64,000 nucleotides of DNA from Castellaniella hirudinis. Its GTDB lineage: Bacteria; Pseudomonadota; Gammaproteobacteria; Burkholderiales; Burkholderiaceae_B. Position 1 is the first letter of the stretch; every line of letters begins with the position of its first letter. Location: positions 62,001-126,000 of the forward strand of contig NZ_JBHSDY010000003.1 in assembly GCF_042651965.1 (NCBI RefSeq). Reading direction: 5' to 3'. This document shows, one piece after another, positions 36,394 to 44,880 of the stretch. The notes beneath the pieces are model-generated. The model worked only from the letters and a program-made list of their open reading frames with translations. It searched no databases and was not told the DNA's origin. The position numbers and the translations under genes were made by a program.

Positions 36394-37887
36394 TCAGATC
36401 CGGATCGTGACGTTCTTGACCCGGCAGTAATTGCGCAAGGCCTCCAGGCCTTTTTCCCGGCCGAAGCCGGAACGCTTGTTGCCTCCGAAGGGCGTGTAGA
36501 TGCCGCCGGCGAAATACTGGTTGACCGTGATCTGGCCCGCGTCGATGTCGCGCGCCAGGCCGAGAGCCTTCTGGAGGTCCTTCGTGTAGATGCAGGCCGC
36601 CAGGCCATAGTCGGTGCCGTTGGCCGCGTGCAGCGCGTCTTCGATCGTGTCGACGATCTGGACGCAGAGCACCGGCCCGAAGATTTCCTCCTGAACGACG
36701 GGATCGCCGGCCGGCACGTCGTCCAGGACGGTCGGCTGGAAGAACCAGCCCGTCCCGCTGTCGGGGTCCGTGGCGCGCCCACCGCCCGTGACGGCCCGGA
36801 TGCCCCGGGCGCGGGCGCCGTCCACGGCAGCGGCGATTTTGTCGAGTTGACGGTGCGAGTTGATGGCGCCGATGGCGGGATTCTTCAGGCCGTGCCCCAT
36901 CGTCAGCGCCTGGGCGCGCGCGCTGAATTTCTCGATGAATTCGGCATGCGCGCCGCGTTCGATGACCAGGCGTGATCCTGCGGAGCAGACCTGGCCTGCA
37001 TTGAGGTAGATTGCCTCCAGCATGTCTTCTACGGCGTGATCCAGATCGCAGTCCGCCAGCACGATGGCGGGCGACTTGCCGCCCAGTTCCAGGGTGACGC
37101 TGGCAATGTGCTGCGCGGCGTTCCGCATGACGCGCCGGCCGGTGTCCACCGAGCCCGTGAAGGTGACGTGCCGGACCGAGGGGTGGCGGCTGAGCGGTTC
37201 GCCGACGGCCGCCCCCGTGCCGGTCACGACGTTGCAAACGCCTGGGGGCAGGCCCGCTTCGGAGAGGATGTCCGCAAGCAGCAGCGCGGTGATCGAAGTG
37301 GTCTCGGCCGGCTTGACGACCGTGGTGCAGCCGGCTGCGAGCGCAGGGGCGACTCCCCGTATCATGGAGAACATCGGGAAGTTCCACGGCACGATGTGCG
37401 CCGTGACGCCGACCGGTTCCAATTGGTTGTAAGACACGAAATTCCCGCCCAGCGGGATCGTATCTCCCTGCAGCTTGTCGGCGGCGCCGCCGTAGTAATC
37501 CAGAAGCCTGGCGACGGTTTCGACGTCCTCCAGGGATTCGGAGAGCGGCTTGCCGCAGTCCAGGGTTTCGACGACGGCCAGGCGCGCCGCGCGGGCGCGC
37601 ACGAGGAGGGCGGCTTTGCGCAGGATCGTGGCCCGTTGCGAGGGGGGCGCATGCCGCCAGACGTCCCGGTAGGCGCGTTCGGATGATGTGACGGCGATGT
37701 CGACGTCTTCGATGGCGCCGGCTGCGATTGCGGCAAAGGGCCTTTCCGTGCCGGGGTCGACGGCTTCCATCCGGTCGCCGGAGGCGGCCGGCCGCCATTG
37801 CCCGTCGATGTAGAGCTGGTCCGGCAGTCCCGGTAATGTCCCGGTGCGCAGGGCCTGGGTGACGTGGTCTTGTAGCGTGGCGTTCAT
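36394..37887 (-). CDS. NAD(P)-dependent aldehyde dehydrogenase
   Basis: A 497-residue ALDH-superfamily enzyme. The catalytic Cys is C301 in NAGQVCSAGSR, and the general-base Glu is in VTLELGGKSP. The cofactor motif FTGSVDTGRRV is intact. The closest named group by eye is betaine-aldehyde/gamma-aminobutyraldehyde dehydrogenases. It probably oxidises the aldehyde made by the GMC oxidoreductase, whose gene starts 23 bases downstream. The start at 37887 (MNATLQDHV) lies 7 bases after the upstream gene's stop. Confidence 0.92.
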   Translation of the reverse strand: MNATLQDHVTQALRTGTLPGLPDQLYIDGQWRPAASGDRMEAVDPGTERPFAAIAAGAIEDVDIAVTSSERAYRDVWRHAPPSQRATILRKAALLVRARAARLAVVETLDCGKPLSESLEDVETVARLLDYYGGAADKLQGDTIPLGGNFVSYNQLEPVGVTAHIVPWNFPMFSMIRGVAPALAAGCTTVVKPAETTSITALLLADILSEAGLPPGVCNVVTGTGAAVGEPLSRHPSVRHVTFTGSVDTGRRVMRNAAQHIASVTLELGGKSPAIVLADCDLDHAVEDMLEAIYLNAGQVCSAGSRLVIERGAHAEFIEKFSARAQALTMGHGLKNPAIGAINSHRQLDKIAAAVDGARARGIRAVTGGGRATDPDSGTGWFFQPTVLDDVPAGDPVVQEEIFGPVLCVQIVDTIEDALHAANGTDYGLAACIYTKDLQKALGLARDIDAGQITVNQYFAGGIYTPFGGNKRSGFGREKGLEALRNYCRVKNVTIRI

Positions 37888-37894
37888 ACGATTC

Positions 37895-39004
37895 CTAGTC
37901 CGTCTCGCTGATGCGGTAGTCCGCGCGTGCGAGCCATTGCGGGTCGATCGACACGCCCCAACCCGGCCCTTCCGGGATCTGCACCTTGCCGTCCCGTGCC
38001 ACCGGGTAGTCGGAATAGATGCCATATTGCCAGGGATAGTAATCGGCTTCTTCGATGGAGAATTCGACGTAGGGACCCGCGTTTTCGATGGCGCCCATCA
38101 GGTGCAGGGTGAAAATCGTGACCAGTGACAGATTGGCGGAATGGGGCGTGCACGGCAACCCTGCCGATTGGGCCATCCGGGCGACCCGCAAGGTGCGTTC
38201 GATGCCGCCCAGATAGCAGATGTCAGGCTGTACGACGTCCACGGTGCGGGAGTCGATCATGTGCTTCCACAAGGCGAGGCTGTTGTCCTGCTCGCCGCCG
38301 GCCACGTCCAGGTGGAGTGCTTCGGTCACTTGGCGGGTCCAATCCAGCCGCCAGTACGGGCAGGGCTCTTCGAAGTGACGGATGCCGTGGGCTTCCAGCA
38401 GCCGTCCGACCTCGATGGCCTTTTCAGGCCGGTAGCAGCTATTGCCGTCGACCAGCAGGTCCGCCTCGTCGCCCAGTGCGGCGCGGATCGCCGGCACGAT
38501 TTCTTCCGTGCGACCGGGCCATTCGTCCTGATCATGCCCGCATTCCGCGCCCACCCGGAACTTGAAGGCGTCATAGCCGTGGGCATCGCGCAGGCGCAGG
38601 AAGCGCTCGGCTTCGGCCCGGGGCGTGATGTCGCGCTTCATGCTCGAGGCGTAGACGCGGATGGGCCGGGGCGCGCCGCCCAGCAGTTCACAGACGCTTT
38701 TGCCCTGCGCCTTGCCGTGCAGGTCCCAGAGCGCCGTGTCCAGGCCGCCCAGCGCCCGGCACATGTACGAGCCCGGGAATTTGTATTCTTTTTCGTAGAT
38801 CCGGTCGATCAGGCCGCCCAGCCCCGCGAGATCCGAGACGTCCTCGCCCAATGCATGGATGGCGACCTGCCGGTGCAGCACCAGGGCGGAGATGTCCGAA
38901 TGATAGGTCGAGACCTGTCCCCATCCTTCGGCGCCATCGTCGGTGCGCACGCGGACCAGGCCGACATCCCGGGTGCTGAATGTTTCGATGCTTTTTATTT
39001 TCAT
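37895..39004 (-). CDS. Enolase-superfamily enzyme of the mandelate racemase/muconate lactonising group
   Basis: A 369-residue enzyme with the capping domain at about 1-115 and a beta-barrel after it. Metal ligands are D186 (VDGNS), E212 (FEEP) and E238 (GGEQ). K148 in FKFR and the D261/H288 pair (QPDICY, PHSAN) suit mandelate-racemase-type chemistry, that is dehydration or epimerisation of an acid sugar or amino acid derivative. It is the first gene of a three-gene operon. The upstream region carries candidate sites for the divergent MocR regulator. Confidence 0.85.
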   Translation of the reverse strand: MKIKSIETFSTRDVGLVRVRTDDGAEGWGQVSTYHSDISALVLHRQVAIHALGEDVSDLAGLGGLIDRIYEKEYKFPGSYMCRALGGLDTALWDLHGKAQGKSVCELLGGAPRPIRVYASSMKRDITPRAEAERFLRLRDAHGYDAFKFRVGAECGHDQDEWPGRTEEIVPAIRAALGDEADLLVDGNSCYRPEKAIEVGRLLEAHGIRHFEEPCPYWRLDWTRQVTEALHLDVAGGEQDNSLALWKHMIDSRTVDVVQPDICYLGGIERTLRVARMAQSAGLPCTPHSANLSLVTIFTLHLMGAIENAGPYVEFSIEEADYYPWQYGIYSDYPVARDGKVQIPEGPGWGVSIDPQWLARADYRISETD

Positions 39005-39086
39005 GATGGGATGCTTGCGCGAAGGGTGAGCGCCCGGCAGGGCACTCGGTAGCGATGATGGTAAGGAGAAAATGGTTGTGCGTTAA

Positions 39087-39120
39087 TATCCATTCTGGAT
39101 AAAATTGCATACCAATCTGG
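39087..39120. promoter_or_regulatory. Candidate MocR operator pair
   Basis: TCCATTCTGGA at 39089-39099 lies inside a 15-bp palindrome TATCCA-TTC-TGGATA (39087-39101). A related copy, ACCAATCTGG, follows at 39111-39120. CCATTCTGG and CCAATCTGG are direct repeats 22 bp apart, two helical turns, as expected for MocR/GabR dimers. The pair lies in the divergent region between the enolase-family gene and mocR, 22-55 bases from the mocR start. Confidence 0.6.
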
Positions 39121-39141
39121 CTGAATGCGGAGGGAGCATCG

Positions 39142-40632
39142 ATGGTGAAGGTAGCCGGCGGCGCCTTGCTGGCGTCGATCACGATAGACCGCGATTCCTC
39201 CAAGACCATCAGCACCCAGATCTGTGCGGCGATCCGCAAGATGATCTTTTCGGGCGCGCTCAGCGCGGGCGAGCGGCTGCCGTCCAGCCGCACCCTGGCG
39301 ATGGAACTGAACGTTTCGCGCACCACGATCAACTATGTCTTCGAGCGTCTGGCCGAAGAAGGCTTGATCGATTCGCGCACGGGCTCGGGTTCCTTTGTGT
39401 GCGAAACCCTCAGCACACACCTGTCCAGGCTGCCCGCGCCCTCGACCGAAATGCTGGCGCAGCGGCGCAAGCACCTGCGCCTTTCGCGCTGCATCGCACA
39501 TTCGATCGATCAGTTCGGCGTGCGCATTCCTCATGAAAAAAGGGCATTCACGACCGGAACGCCGGCATTTGACGCGTTTCCTCTGGCGCAATGGTCGCGT
39601 CTGGTGGCCCGGCATTACCGGGAAAAGCGCGACAGGGTCATGGGCTACGGCGATCCGGAGGGATTCGCCCCTTTGCGGCGGGCGATCGCCAATCATTTGC
39701 GCGGTAATCGCGGCCTGTCCTGCGAGCCCGAGCAGGTCTTCATCGTCAGCGGCGCTCAGCAGGCGTTCAATCTGGCGTGCAGCGTCCTGCTCGATCCGGG
39801 CGACAAGGTCTGGTTCGAGAACCCGGGCGCCATCGGTGCGCGCAACAGTTTCAAGGCGCACGGCATGGACCTCGTGCCGGTGCCTATCGATGAGGACGGC
39901 TTGATCGTCGAGGCGGGCTTGAGGCAGGCGCCCTATTTCCGCCTGGCGTTCGTCACGCCCTCGCACCAGCAGCCGATCGGCGTGACCATGAGCCTGGCGC
40001 GCCGCATCGAACTGCTGCAGGCCGCCGAGCGCAGTGATGCCTGGATACTCGAAGACGATTACGACGGCGAGTTCCGCTACCGCAGCAGCCCTCTGCCGAC
40101 TCTGCAGAGTCTCGACACGGCAGAGCGCGTGATCTATGTAGGCACTTTCAGCAAGTCTCTGTTTCCGGCCCTGCGCCTGGGCTATTTCGTGGTCCCGCCC
40201 ATCCTGGTCGATACGTTCCGCAAGGTGTCGGGCGCTTTTCTTCAGGGCGCGCCCTCGAATCTGCAGGCGGTGCTGGCGGATTTCATGGACGAGGGGCATT
40301 TCGCCACGCACATCCGCCGCATGTGCAAGATCTACGCCGAGCGCCACGACACCCTGATCGAGGCCTCGGGCGCGCGGCTGGGAGGGCTGCTGGATGTGAT
40401 GCCGACCGAGACCGGCTTTCATACCGTGGGCCGCCTGGCGCCCGGGTTTGCCGAGCTGGCGGTCAGCCGGGCCGCGGGCGAGCAGGGTATTTCAGTGTCC
40501 CCGGTCGGCCGGTATTGCATCGAGCCCATCGCCCTGCAAGGGCTGGTCCTCGGGTTCAGCACGATTCGTTCGCCGGAGATCCGCGCGGGCGTCGAGGCGC
40601 TGGCCCGGGTGCTGGAGGGACTGCGGGCCTAG
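39142..40632 (+). CDS. MocR-type PLP-dependent transcriptional regulator
   Basis: A 496-residue protein. A GntR winged helix occupies about 20-90 (LPSSRTLAMELNVSRTTINYVFERLAEEG). A class I aminotransferase-like domain covers about 130-490, with the PLP Schiff-base lysine K338 in GTFSKSLFPALRLGY. Family members such as GabR, PdxR and TauR sense amines or vitamin B6 through PLP chemistry. It is divergent from the enolase/ALDH/GMC operon and converges on the polyamine-type transporter operon, so an amine-derived inducer is plausible. Confidence 0.93.
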   Translation: MVKVAGGALLASITIDRDSSKTISTQICAAIRKMIFSGALSAGERLPSSRTLAMELNVSRTTINYVFERLAEEGLIDSRTGSGSFVCETLSTHLSRLPAPSTEMLAQRRKHLRLSRCIAHSIDQFGVRIPHEKRAFTTGTPAFDAFPLAQWSRLVARHYREKRDRVMGYGDPEGFAPLRRAIANHLRGNRGLSCEPEQVFIVSGAQQAFNLACSVLLDPGDKVWFENPGAIGARNSFKAHGMDLVPVPIDEDGLIVEAGLRQAPYFRLAFVTPSHQQPIGVTMSLARRIELLQAAERSDAWILEDDYDGEFRYRSSPLPTLQSLDTAERVIYVGTFSKSLFPALRLGYFVVPPILVDTFRKVSGAFLQGAPSNLQAVLADFMDEGHFATHIRRMCKIYAERHDTLIEASGARLGGLLDVMPTETGFHTVGRLAPGFAELAVSRAAGEQGISVSPVGRYCIEPIALQGLVLGFSTIRSPEIRAGVEALARVLEGLRA

Positions 40633-40658
40633 TGTCCTGTCCGGCGGTGCGAGCGGGG

Positions 40659-41519
40659 CTAGCGGGGCCGGGGTTTGCCGAAGGTCTGGGCGGCCACCAG
40701 CAGGCCGGTCGAGATCAGGATCATCAGGGTCGAGATCGATGTGATCGTCGGGTCGATCTGGTCGCGCAGCGCATTGAACATGTTGCGCGTCAGCGTGGCG
40801 TTGTCACCACCGGAGATGAACAGCGAGATGACGACCTCGTCGAAGGAGGTCAGGAAAGCCAGCAGCGCCCCCGTGATGACCGAGAAGCGGATCTGCGGCA
40901 AGGTGACTCGCATGAAGGCGACGAAGCGCGACGCCCCCAGGTTGCGCGCCGCCATCTCCTGGCTGGGGTCGAAGTGCTTGAGGGCGGCCCCGACGACGAT
41001 CAGCACCAGCGGCGTGGCCAGGAGCGAGTGCGCCAGCACCAGGCCGGGGATCGTGTTGAGCAGGTTGAGCTTTGCGTAGACGTAGAACGCGCCGATCGCC
41101 AGCAGGATGACGGGAATGATCATGGGGGTGATGATCAGCAGGTAGATCAGCCGGGTTGCGCGGATTTTCGACAGAGACAGTCCGTACGCCGCCATGGTCC
41201 CGAGCGGAGTCGCCAGGAGCATGGTCAGGACGGCGGCCTTCACCGATGTCAGCGTCGCCTGCATCCATTCCGGTGATTCCAGGTAGTGCGCGTACCAGCG
41301 CAGCGACCAGCTGGTCGGCGGAAATTCCAGGTATTGCGAGTTCGAGAACGACATCGGTATGACGATGAGCGTCGGCGCGATGAGAAACACCATGGCCAGG
41401 GCGGACAGGACGTACAGCCAGAGCCGCTGTCCGTGCGTGATCTGGGTTTCGGAGGCGGGGCGGTCCAGCCAGCGGGCCGCCGGGCCGTCTGCGCGCTTGG
41501 GACGGTCCGATGTGCTCAT
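40659..41519 (-). CDS. ABC transporter permease, PotC-like
   Basis: A 286-residue inner-membrane permease with six predicted helices and the conserved cytoplasmic loop MAARNLGASRFVAFMRVTLPQI (the EAA motif). It is the second permease of a polyamine/opine-type importer. ATG 41519 overlaps the stop of the preceding permease as ATGA. The first 30 residues are hydrophilic. It is the last gene of the operon. Confidence 0.9.
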   Translation of the reverse strand: MSTSDRPKRADGPAARWLDRPASETQITHGQRLWLYVLSALAMVFLIAPTLIVIPMSFSNSQYLEFPPTSWSLRWYAHYLESPEWMQATLTSVKAAVLTMLLATPLGTMAAYGLSLSKIRATRLIYLLIITPMIIPVILLAIGAFYVYAKLNLLNTIPGLVLAHSLLATPLVLIVVGAALKHFDPSQEMAARNLGASRFVAFMRVTLPQIRFSVITGALLAFLTSFDEVVISLFISGGDNATLTRNMFNALRDQIDPTITSISTLMILISTGLLVAAQTFGKPRPR

Positions 41520-42400
41520 GGGTCATTCCCCGGGGCGCCGGCGAGGCTCGAGCGGGACAGCCGGTTCGCCAGGTACAGGATCAGCATGGTCAGGGCGAAG
41601 AGCACGACGCCAAGCGCGCTGGCGGCGCCCCAGTTCACGAACAGTTCGATGTTCGAGGCGATGCGCATGGACACCAGGATGATCTTCCCGCCGCCCAGGA
41701 TGGCGGGCGTCACGTAGAAACCCAGGCACAGGATGAACACCATCAGCATGCCGGCGAACAGGCCGGGCAGGGACAGCGGCAGGAACACTTTCCAGAACGC
41801 CCGGGTGGGGCTGGCGCCGAGATTGGCGGCGGCTTTGAGATAGTCGCGGTCGATGGCGCGCATGGCGCCGTAGACGGGCAGCACCAGGAACGGCAGCATG
41901 ATGTGCACCATGCCGATCAGCGTGCCGGTCATGTTGTGCACCAGGTTGACGGGGTCGTTCCACAAGCCCAGCTCCATCCCCCAGTGGTTGATCAGGCCCT
42001 GGCGCTGGAGCAGCACGAGCCAGGCGTAGGTGCGCACCAGCAGTGAGGTCCAGAACGGCACCAGCACGGTGATCATGAACAGGTTCGCCACGCGCGTGGG
42101 GAGCTGGGACAGGAAATAGGCCAGCGGATATCCGATCAGGACGCAGATGAGCGTGGTCAGGATGCTGACCTCGAAGGTCAGCCGGAAGACCTGGAGATAG
42201 GATGAACTGGCCAGCATGCGCTGGTAGTTCTCCAGCGAGACATGGCCGTTCTCGCCCACGAACGACAGCCAGAACAGCCAGGCCATGGGGATCACCATGA
42301 TCACCAGCACGAGCAGCAGCGCGGGCGAACACAGACCCGCGAGCGCCAGCCGCTCTCTGAGGGCCTGGCGCCGCAGGGCGGCGGCGTTGGGCTCAGTCAT
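41516..42400 (-). CDS. ABC transporter permease, PotB-like
   Basis: A 294-residue permease with about six helices and the EAA loop KAAANLGASPTRAFWKVFLPLSLPG. The start is uncertain. ATG 42400 (MTEPNAAALRR) overlaps the ATPase stop by eight bases and fits the family; ATG 42421 gives a 301-residue form. Neither has a strong ribosome site, so reinitiation after the ATPase gene is likely. Confidence 0.88.
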   Translation of the reverse strand: MTEPNAAALRRQALRERLALAGLCSPALLLVLVIMVIPMAWLFWLSFVGENGHVSLENYQRMLASSSYLQVFRLTFEVSILTTLICVLIGYPLAYFLSQLPTRVANLFMITVLVPFWTSLLVRTYAWLVLLQRQGLINHWGMELGLWNDPVNLVHNMTGTLIGMVHIMLPFLVLPVYGAMRAIDRDYLKAAANLGASPTRAFWKVFLPLSLPGLFAGMLMVFILCLGFYVTPAILGGGKIILVSMRIASNIELFVNWGAASALGVVLFALTMLILYLANRLSRSSLAGAPGNDP

Positions 42401-43475
42401 CGCAGACCAGGATGGTGTCATCGCGGCGCAGGCCCAGCGTGACCGGGCCGCCGATCCTGAATGTCGCCGATTCGGGATGGCCGACGCTGCGCATGCTGAT
42501 CACCTGCTCGTCGGATAGGGTGATTTGCGTCAGTACGCTGTCGCCCTGGTAGACGATGCGTTTGATCGTGCCGCTGAAGGTGTTCATGCCGGCTGCGGGG
42601 CCGTCGGTCAGGAGGCGGAGCTTCTCTGGCCGCAGCATCAGGAAGCTGTCGGCCCTGAGGGGCGTGTCCGCGGGCAGTTCGAGCGGTCGGCCGTGGCAGA
42701 CGGCCTGGCTGCCCGATATCTCGACGGGCAGGAACGTGGAATCGCCGATGAAATCCGCCACGAACTTGTTCGCGGGCCGCTCGTACAGCGCTTCGGGGTC
42801 GCCCAATTGCATCACGCGGCCCTGGTTGATGACGGCGATCCGGTCCGACATCGTCAGCGCTTCGCGCTGGTCGTGCGTGACGTAAACCGTGGTCATGCCG
42901 AGCTTGTCGTGCAGATGCCGCAGTTCGATCTGCATGTGCTCGCGCAGTTTCTTGTCGAGCGCCGACAGCGGTTCGTCCATCAGCAGGATCCGCGGCTCGA
43001 ACACGATCGCGCGCGCCAACGCCACGCGCTGCCGTTGGCCGCCGGAAAGCTGGGCGATGCCGCGCTGCCCGTAGCCGCCGAGCTGGACCGTTTCCAGTGC
43101 CTGGTCCACGCGCCGCGCGATCTCGTCCTTGGGCAGCCGCCTCAGGGTCAGGGGGAATGCGATGTTGGCCGCGACGTCCATGTGGGGAAACAGCGCATAG
43201 CTCTGAAAAACCATGCCCACTTCCCGCTTGTGCGGCGGCGTGCAGATGACCTCGGTCCCGCCGAACTTCAGGCTGCCGCTGTCCGGCCGGGTGAAGCCGG
43301 CGATGGTCATGAGCAGGGTGGTTTTTCCCGAGCCGGAGGGGCCGAGCAAGGTCAGGAATTCCCCGCTGCGGATTTCCAGGTCGACGTGGTCGAGTGCGCG
43401 GGCGCCGCCGTAGGTCTTGGTCAGGCCCGAGATCGTGATGGGCAGGGAGGCTGTTGTGGTGATCGGCTCAGTCAC
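42393..43475 (-). CDS. ABC transporter ATPase, PotA-like
   Basis: A 360-residue ATPase. Walker A GPSGSGKTT is at 45-53, the signature LSGGQRQR lies near 140, Walker B ILLMDEPLSALD follows, and a C-terminal TOBE domain ends the protein. This layout is that of polyamine/putrescine, Fe3+ and related importers (CUT1/PotA type). The start is GTG 43475 with AGGAGA 8 bases upstream. It works with the two permeases and the binding protein of this operon. Confidence 0.92.
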   Translation of the reverse strand: MTEPITTTASLPITISGLTKTYGGARALDHVDLEIRSGEFLTLLGPSGSGKTTLLMTIAGFTRPDSGSLKFGGTEVICTPPHKREVGMVFQSYALFPHMDVAANIAFPLTLRRLPKDEIARRVDQALETVQLGGYGQRGIAQLSGGQRQRVALARAIVFEPRILLMDEPLSALDKKLREHMQIELRHLHDKLGMTTVYVTHDQREALTMSDRIAVINQGRVMQLGDPEALYERPANKFVADFIGDSTFLPVEISGSQAVCHGRPLELPADTPLRADSFLMLRPEKLRLLTDGPAAGMNTFSGTIKRIVYQGDSVLTQITLSDEQVISMRSVGHPESATFRIGGPVTLGLRRDDTILVCDD

Positions 43476-43550
43476 GCCAAGGTCTCCTGTCGTTTTTATC
43501 GTTTGTCAGGGGCGGCGGGCGCCTCGCCGGCCGCCGCCCCTGCGGGGATG

Positions 43551-44621
43551 CTACTCCAACATCATGTCCTGATACAGCGCGGCGGCCTGCTTCTCGAATT
43601 TCTCGTACCACTCGATATCCAGGGGGATCTGCAGGGCGGCGTTGGCCGGGGACGAGGGCAGGGTCTTGGCCACGGCGTCGCTGATCAGGCCGCCGGAATA
43701 GGCGTCCTTGTTGGTCGGGCCGTAGGTGATGTATTGGGTCAGGCCCGCCTGGTACTTGGCCTTGCTGATCTCGGCCAGGAACTTCATCGCCGCATCCTTG
43801 TGGGGCGCGCCCTTGGGGATGGCGAAGCAGTCGTAATCGAGCAGCCCCTGGTCGAAGGAATAGGTCACCTTGGCGCCATGCTTGGCGATGTCGTCGAAGC
43901 GGCCGTTCCATCCGGTGGCCATGTCGACTTCGCCGTCCTTCATCAGTTGCGCATGCTGGGCGCCGGAAGACCACCAGACTGCGATGTTGGGCTTGAGCTG
44001 ACGGATTTTATTGATGGCGCGCTCGATCCCGCCTTTCGAAGAGAGCACCGCATAGACCTGGTCGGGCGGCACGCCGTCGGCCATCAACGCCGGTTCCAGC
44101 GAGCCGGCCACGCCGCCCCGATAGGCGCGTTTGCCCGGGAATTTCTTGACGTCCCAGAAATCGGCCCAGGTCCTGGGGCCGGGCTGGCCGTCCTTGCCGT
44201 ATTTTTCTGTGTTCCAGGCGAAGACGTTGGAGAAGACGTCGCCGCCCACGCAGAATTTGGACTTCATCGTCGGGTAGAAGTGCGAGACGTCGATCACCTG
44301 GTAGTCCAGAGGCTCCAGGAGGCCCTCGGCGCCCGCGCGGGCGGCGCTGCCGGATCCGCTGGCCACGATGTCCAGGGTGACGGCGCCCGTCTGCACTTGC
44401 AGGCGCACATCGGACATGCCGTTGTAGGTGGCCTGCTTGACGTCCATGCCCAGCGCCTTGGCGGCCGGGACGAACAGCGCCTCGCTTTGCGCTTTCTGGT
44501 AGGCGCCGCCCCAGGACGCGATGGTGAGGTCGGCGGCGCTGGCGCCGACACTGAAAAGAGAAAAGGCGCTGATGGCCGCCGCAGTGCGCAGGGCCTTCTG
44601 TGTCTTCGTCATGTCCGACAT
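43551..44621 (-). CDS. ABC transporter substrate-binding protein, PotD-like
   Basis: A 356-residue exported protein. The signal peptide ends at about residue 29 (SVGASA/ADLTI). The mature start LTIASWGGAYQKAQ is typical of the spermidine/putrescine and opine group of periplasmic binding proteins. The ligand is not certain; the divergent amine oxidase suggests an amine. A near-perfect AGGAGG precedes ATG 44621. It is the first gene of the operon. Confidence 0.92.
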   Translation of the reverse strand: MSDMTKTQKALRTAAAISAFSLFSVGASAADLTIASWGGAYQKAQSEALFVPAAKALGMDVKQATYNGMSDVRLQVQTGAVTLDIVASGSGSAARAGAEGLLEPLDYQVIDVSHFYPTMKSKFCVGGDVFSNVFAWNTEKYGKDGQPGPRTWADFWDVKKFPGKRAYRGGVAGSLEPALMADGVPPDQVYAVLSSKGGIERAINKIRQLKPNIAVWWSSGAQHAQLMKDGEVDMATGWNGRFDDIAKHGAKVTYSFDQGLLDYDCFAIPKGAPHKDAAMKFLAEISKAKYQAGLTQYITYGPTNKDAYSGGLISDAVAKTLPSSPANAALQIPLDIEWYEKFEKQAAALYQDMMLE

Positions 44622-44703
44622 GGTTTGCCTCCTGGCTTGTGCTTCTGTGATTTTTGTCCAGCCTGGGACCCATTAAACCGTTCTACTGGATTACACAAAA
44701 GGG

Positions 44704-44765
44704 CCATTATGGAAGTATCGAAGATACCAATCCTGGGAGTGGTATGTGGAAATTTCCAGAATGGA
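44704..44765. promoter_or_regulatory. Cluster of CCA-N3/4-TGG motifs matching the mocR region
   Basis: Three related motifs lie between the divergent transporter and oxidase genes: CCATTATGG (44704-44712), ATACCAATCCTGG (44724-44736) and TCCAGAATGGA (44755-44765). The last is the exact reverse complement of TCCATTCTGGA at 39089-39099. The second matches ATACCAATCTGG at 39109-39120 with one extra C. ATACCA at 44724 also pairs with TGGTAT at 44740-44745. The first two motifs are 23 bp apart, close to the 22 bp seen at mocR. Confidence 0.6.
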
Positions 44766-44880
44766 CATTACCTTCTGCGCATGCGCCCCCCTATGATGGA
44801 CGCGGAGAGCGCGCGCCCGGTCGCCGGCGTGCTGCGGCGCGGTGTTTCGAACCTGTCATCGGGTGGGGCATACGAAAGCG

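Noticed and set aside
36371..37798. N-terminal extension of the GMC oxidoreductase through the ALDH gene
   Set aside because: The frame is open, but the extra part is Arg/Pro-rich and overlaps a complete aldehyde dehydrogenase. The FAD motif begins right after ATG 36370.
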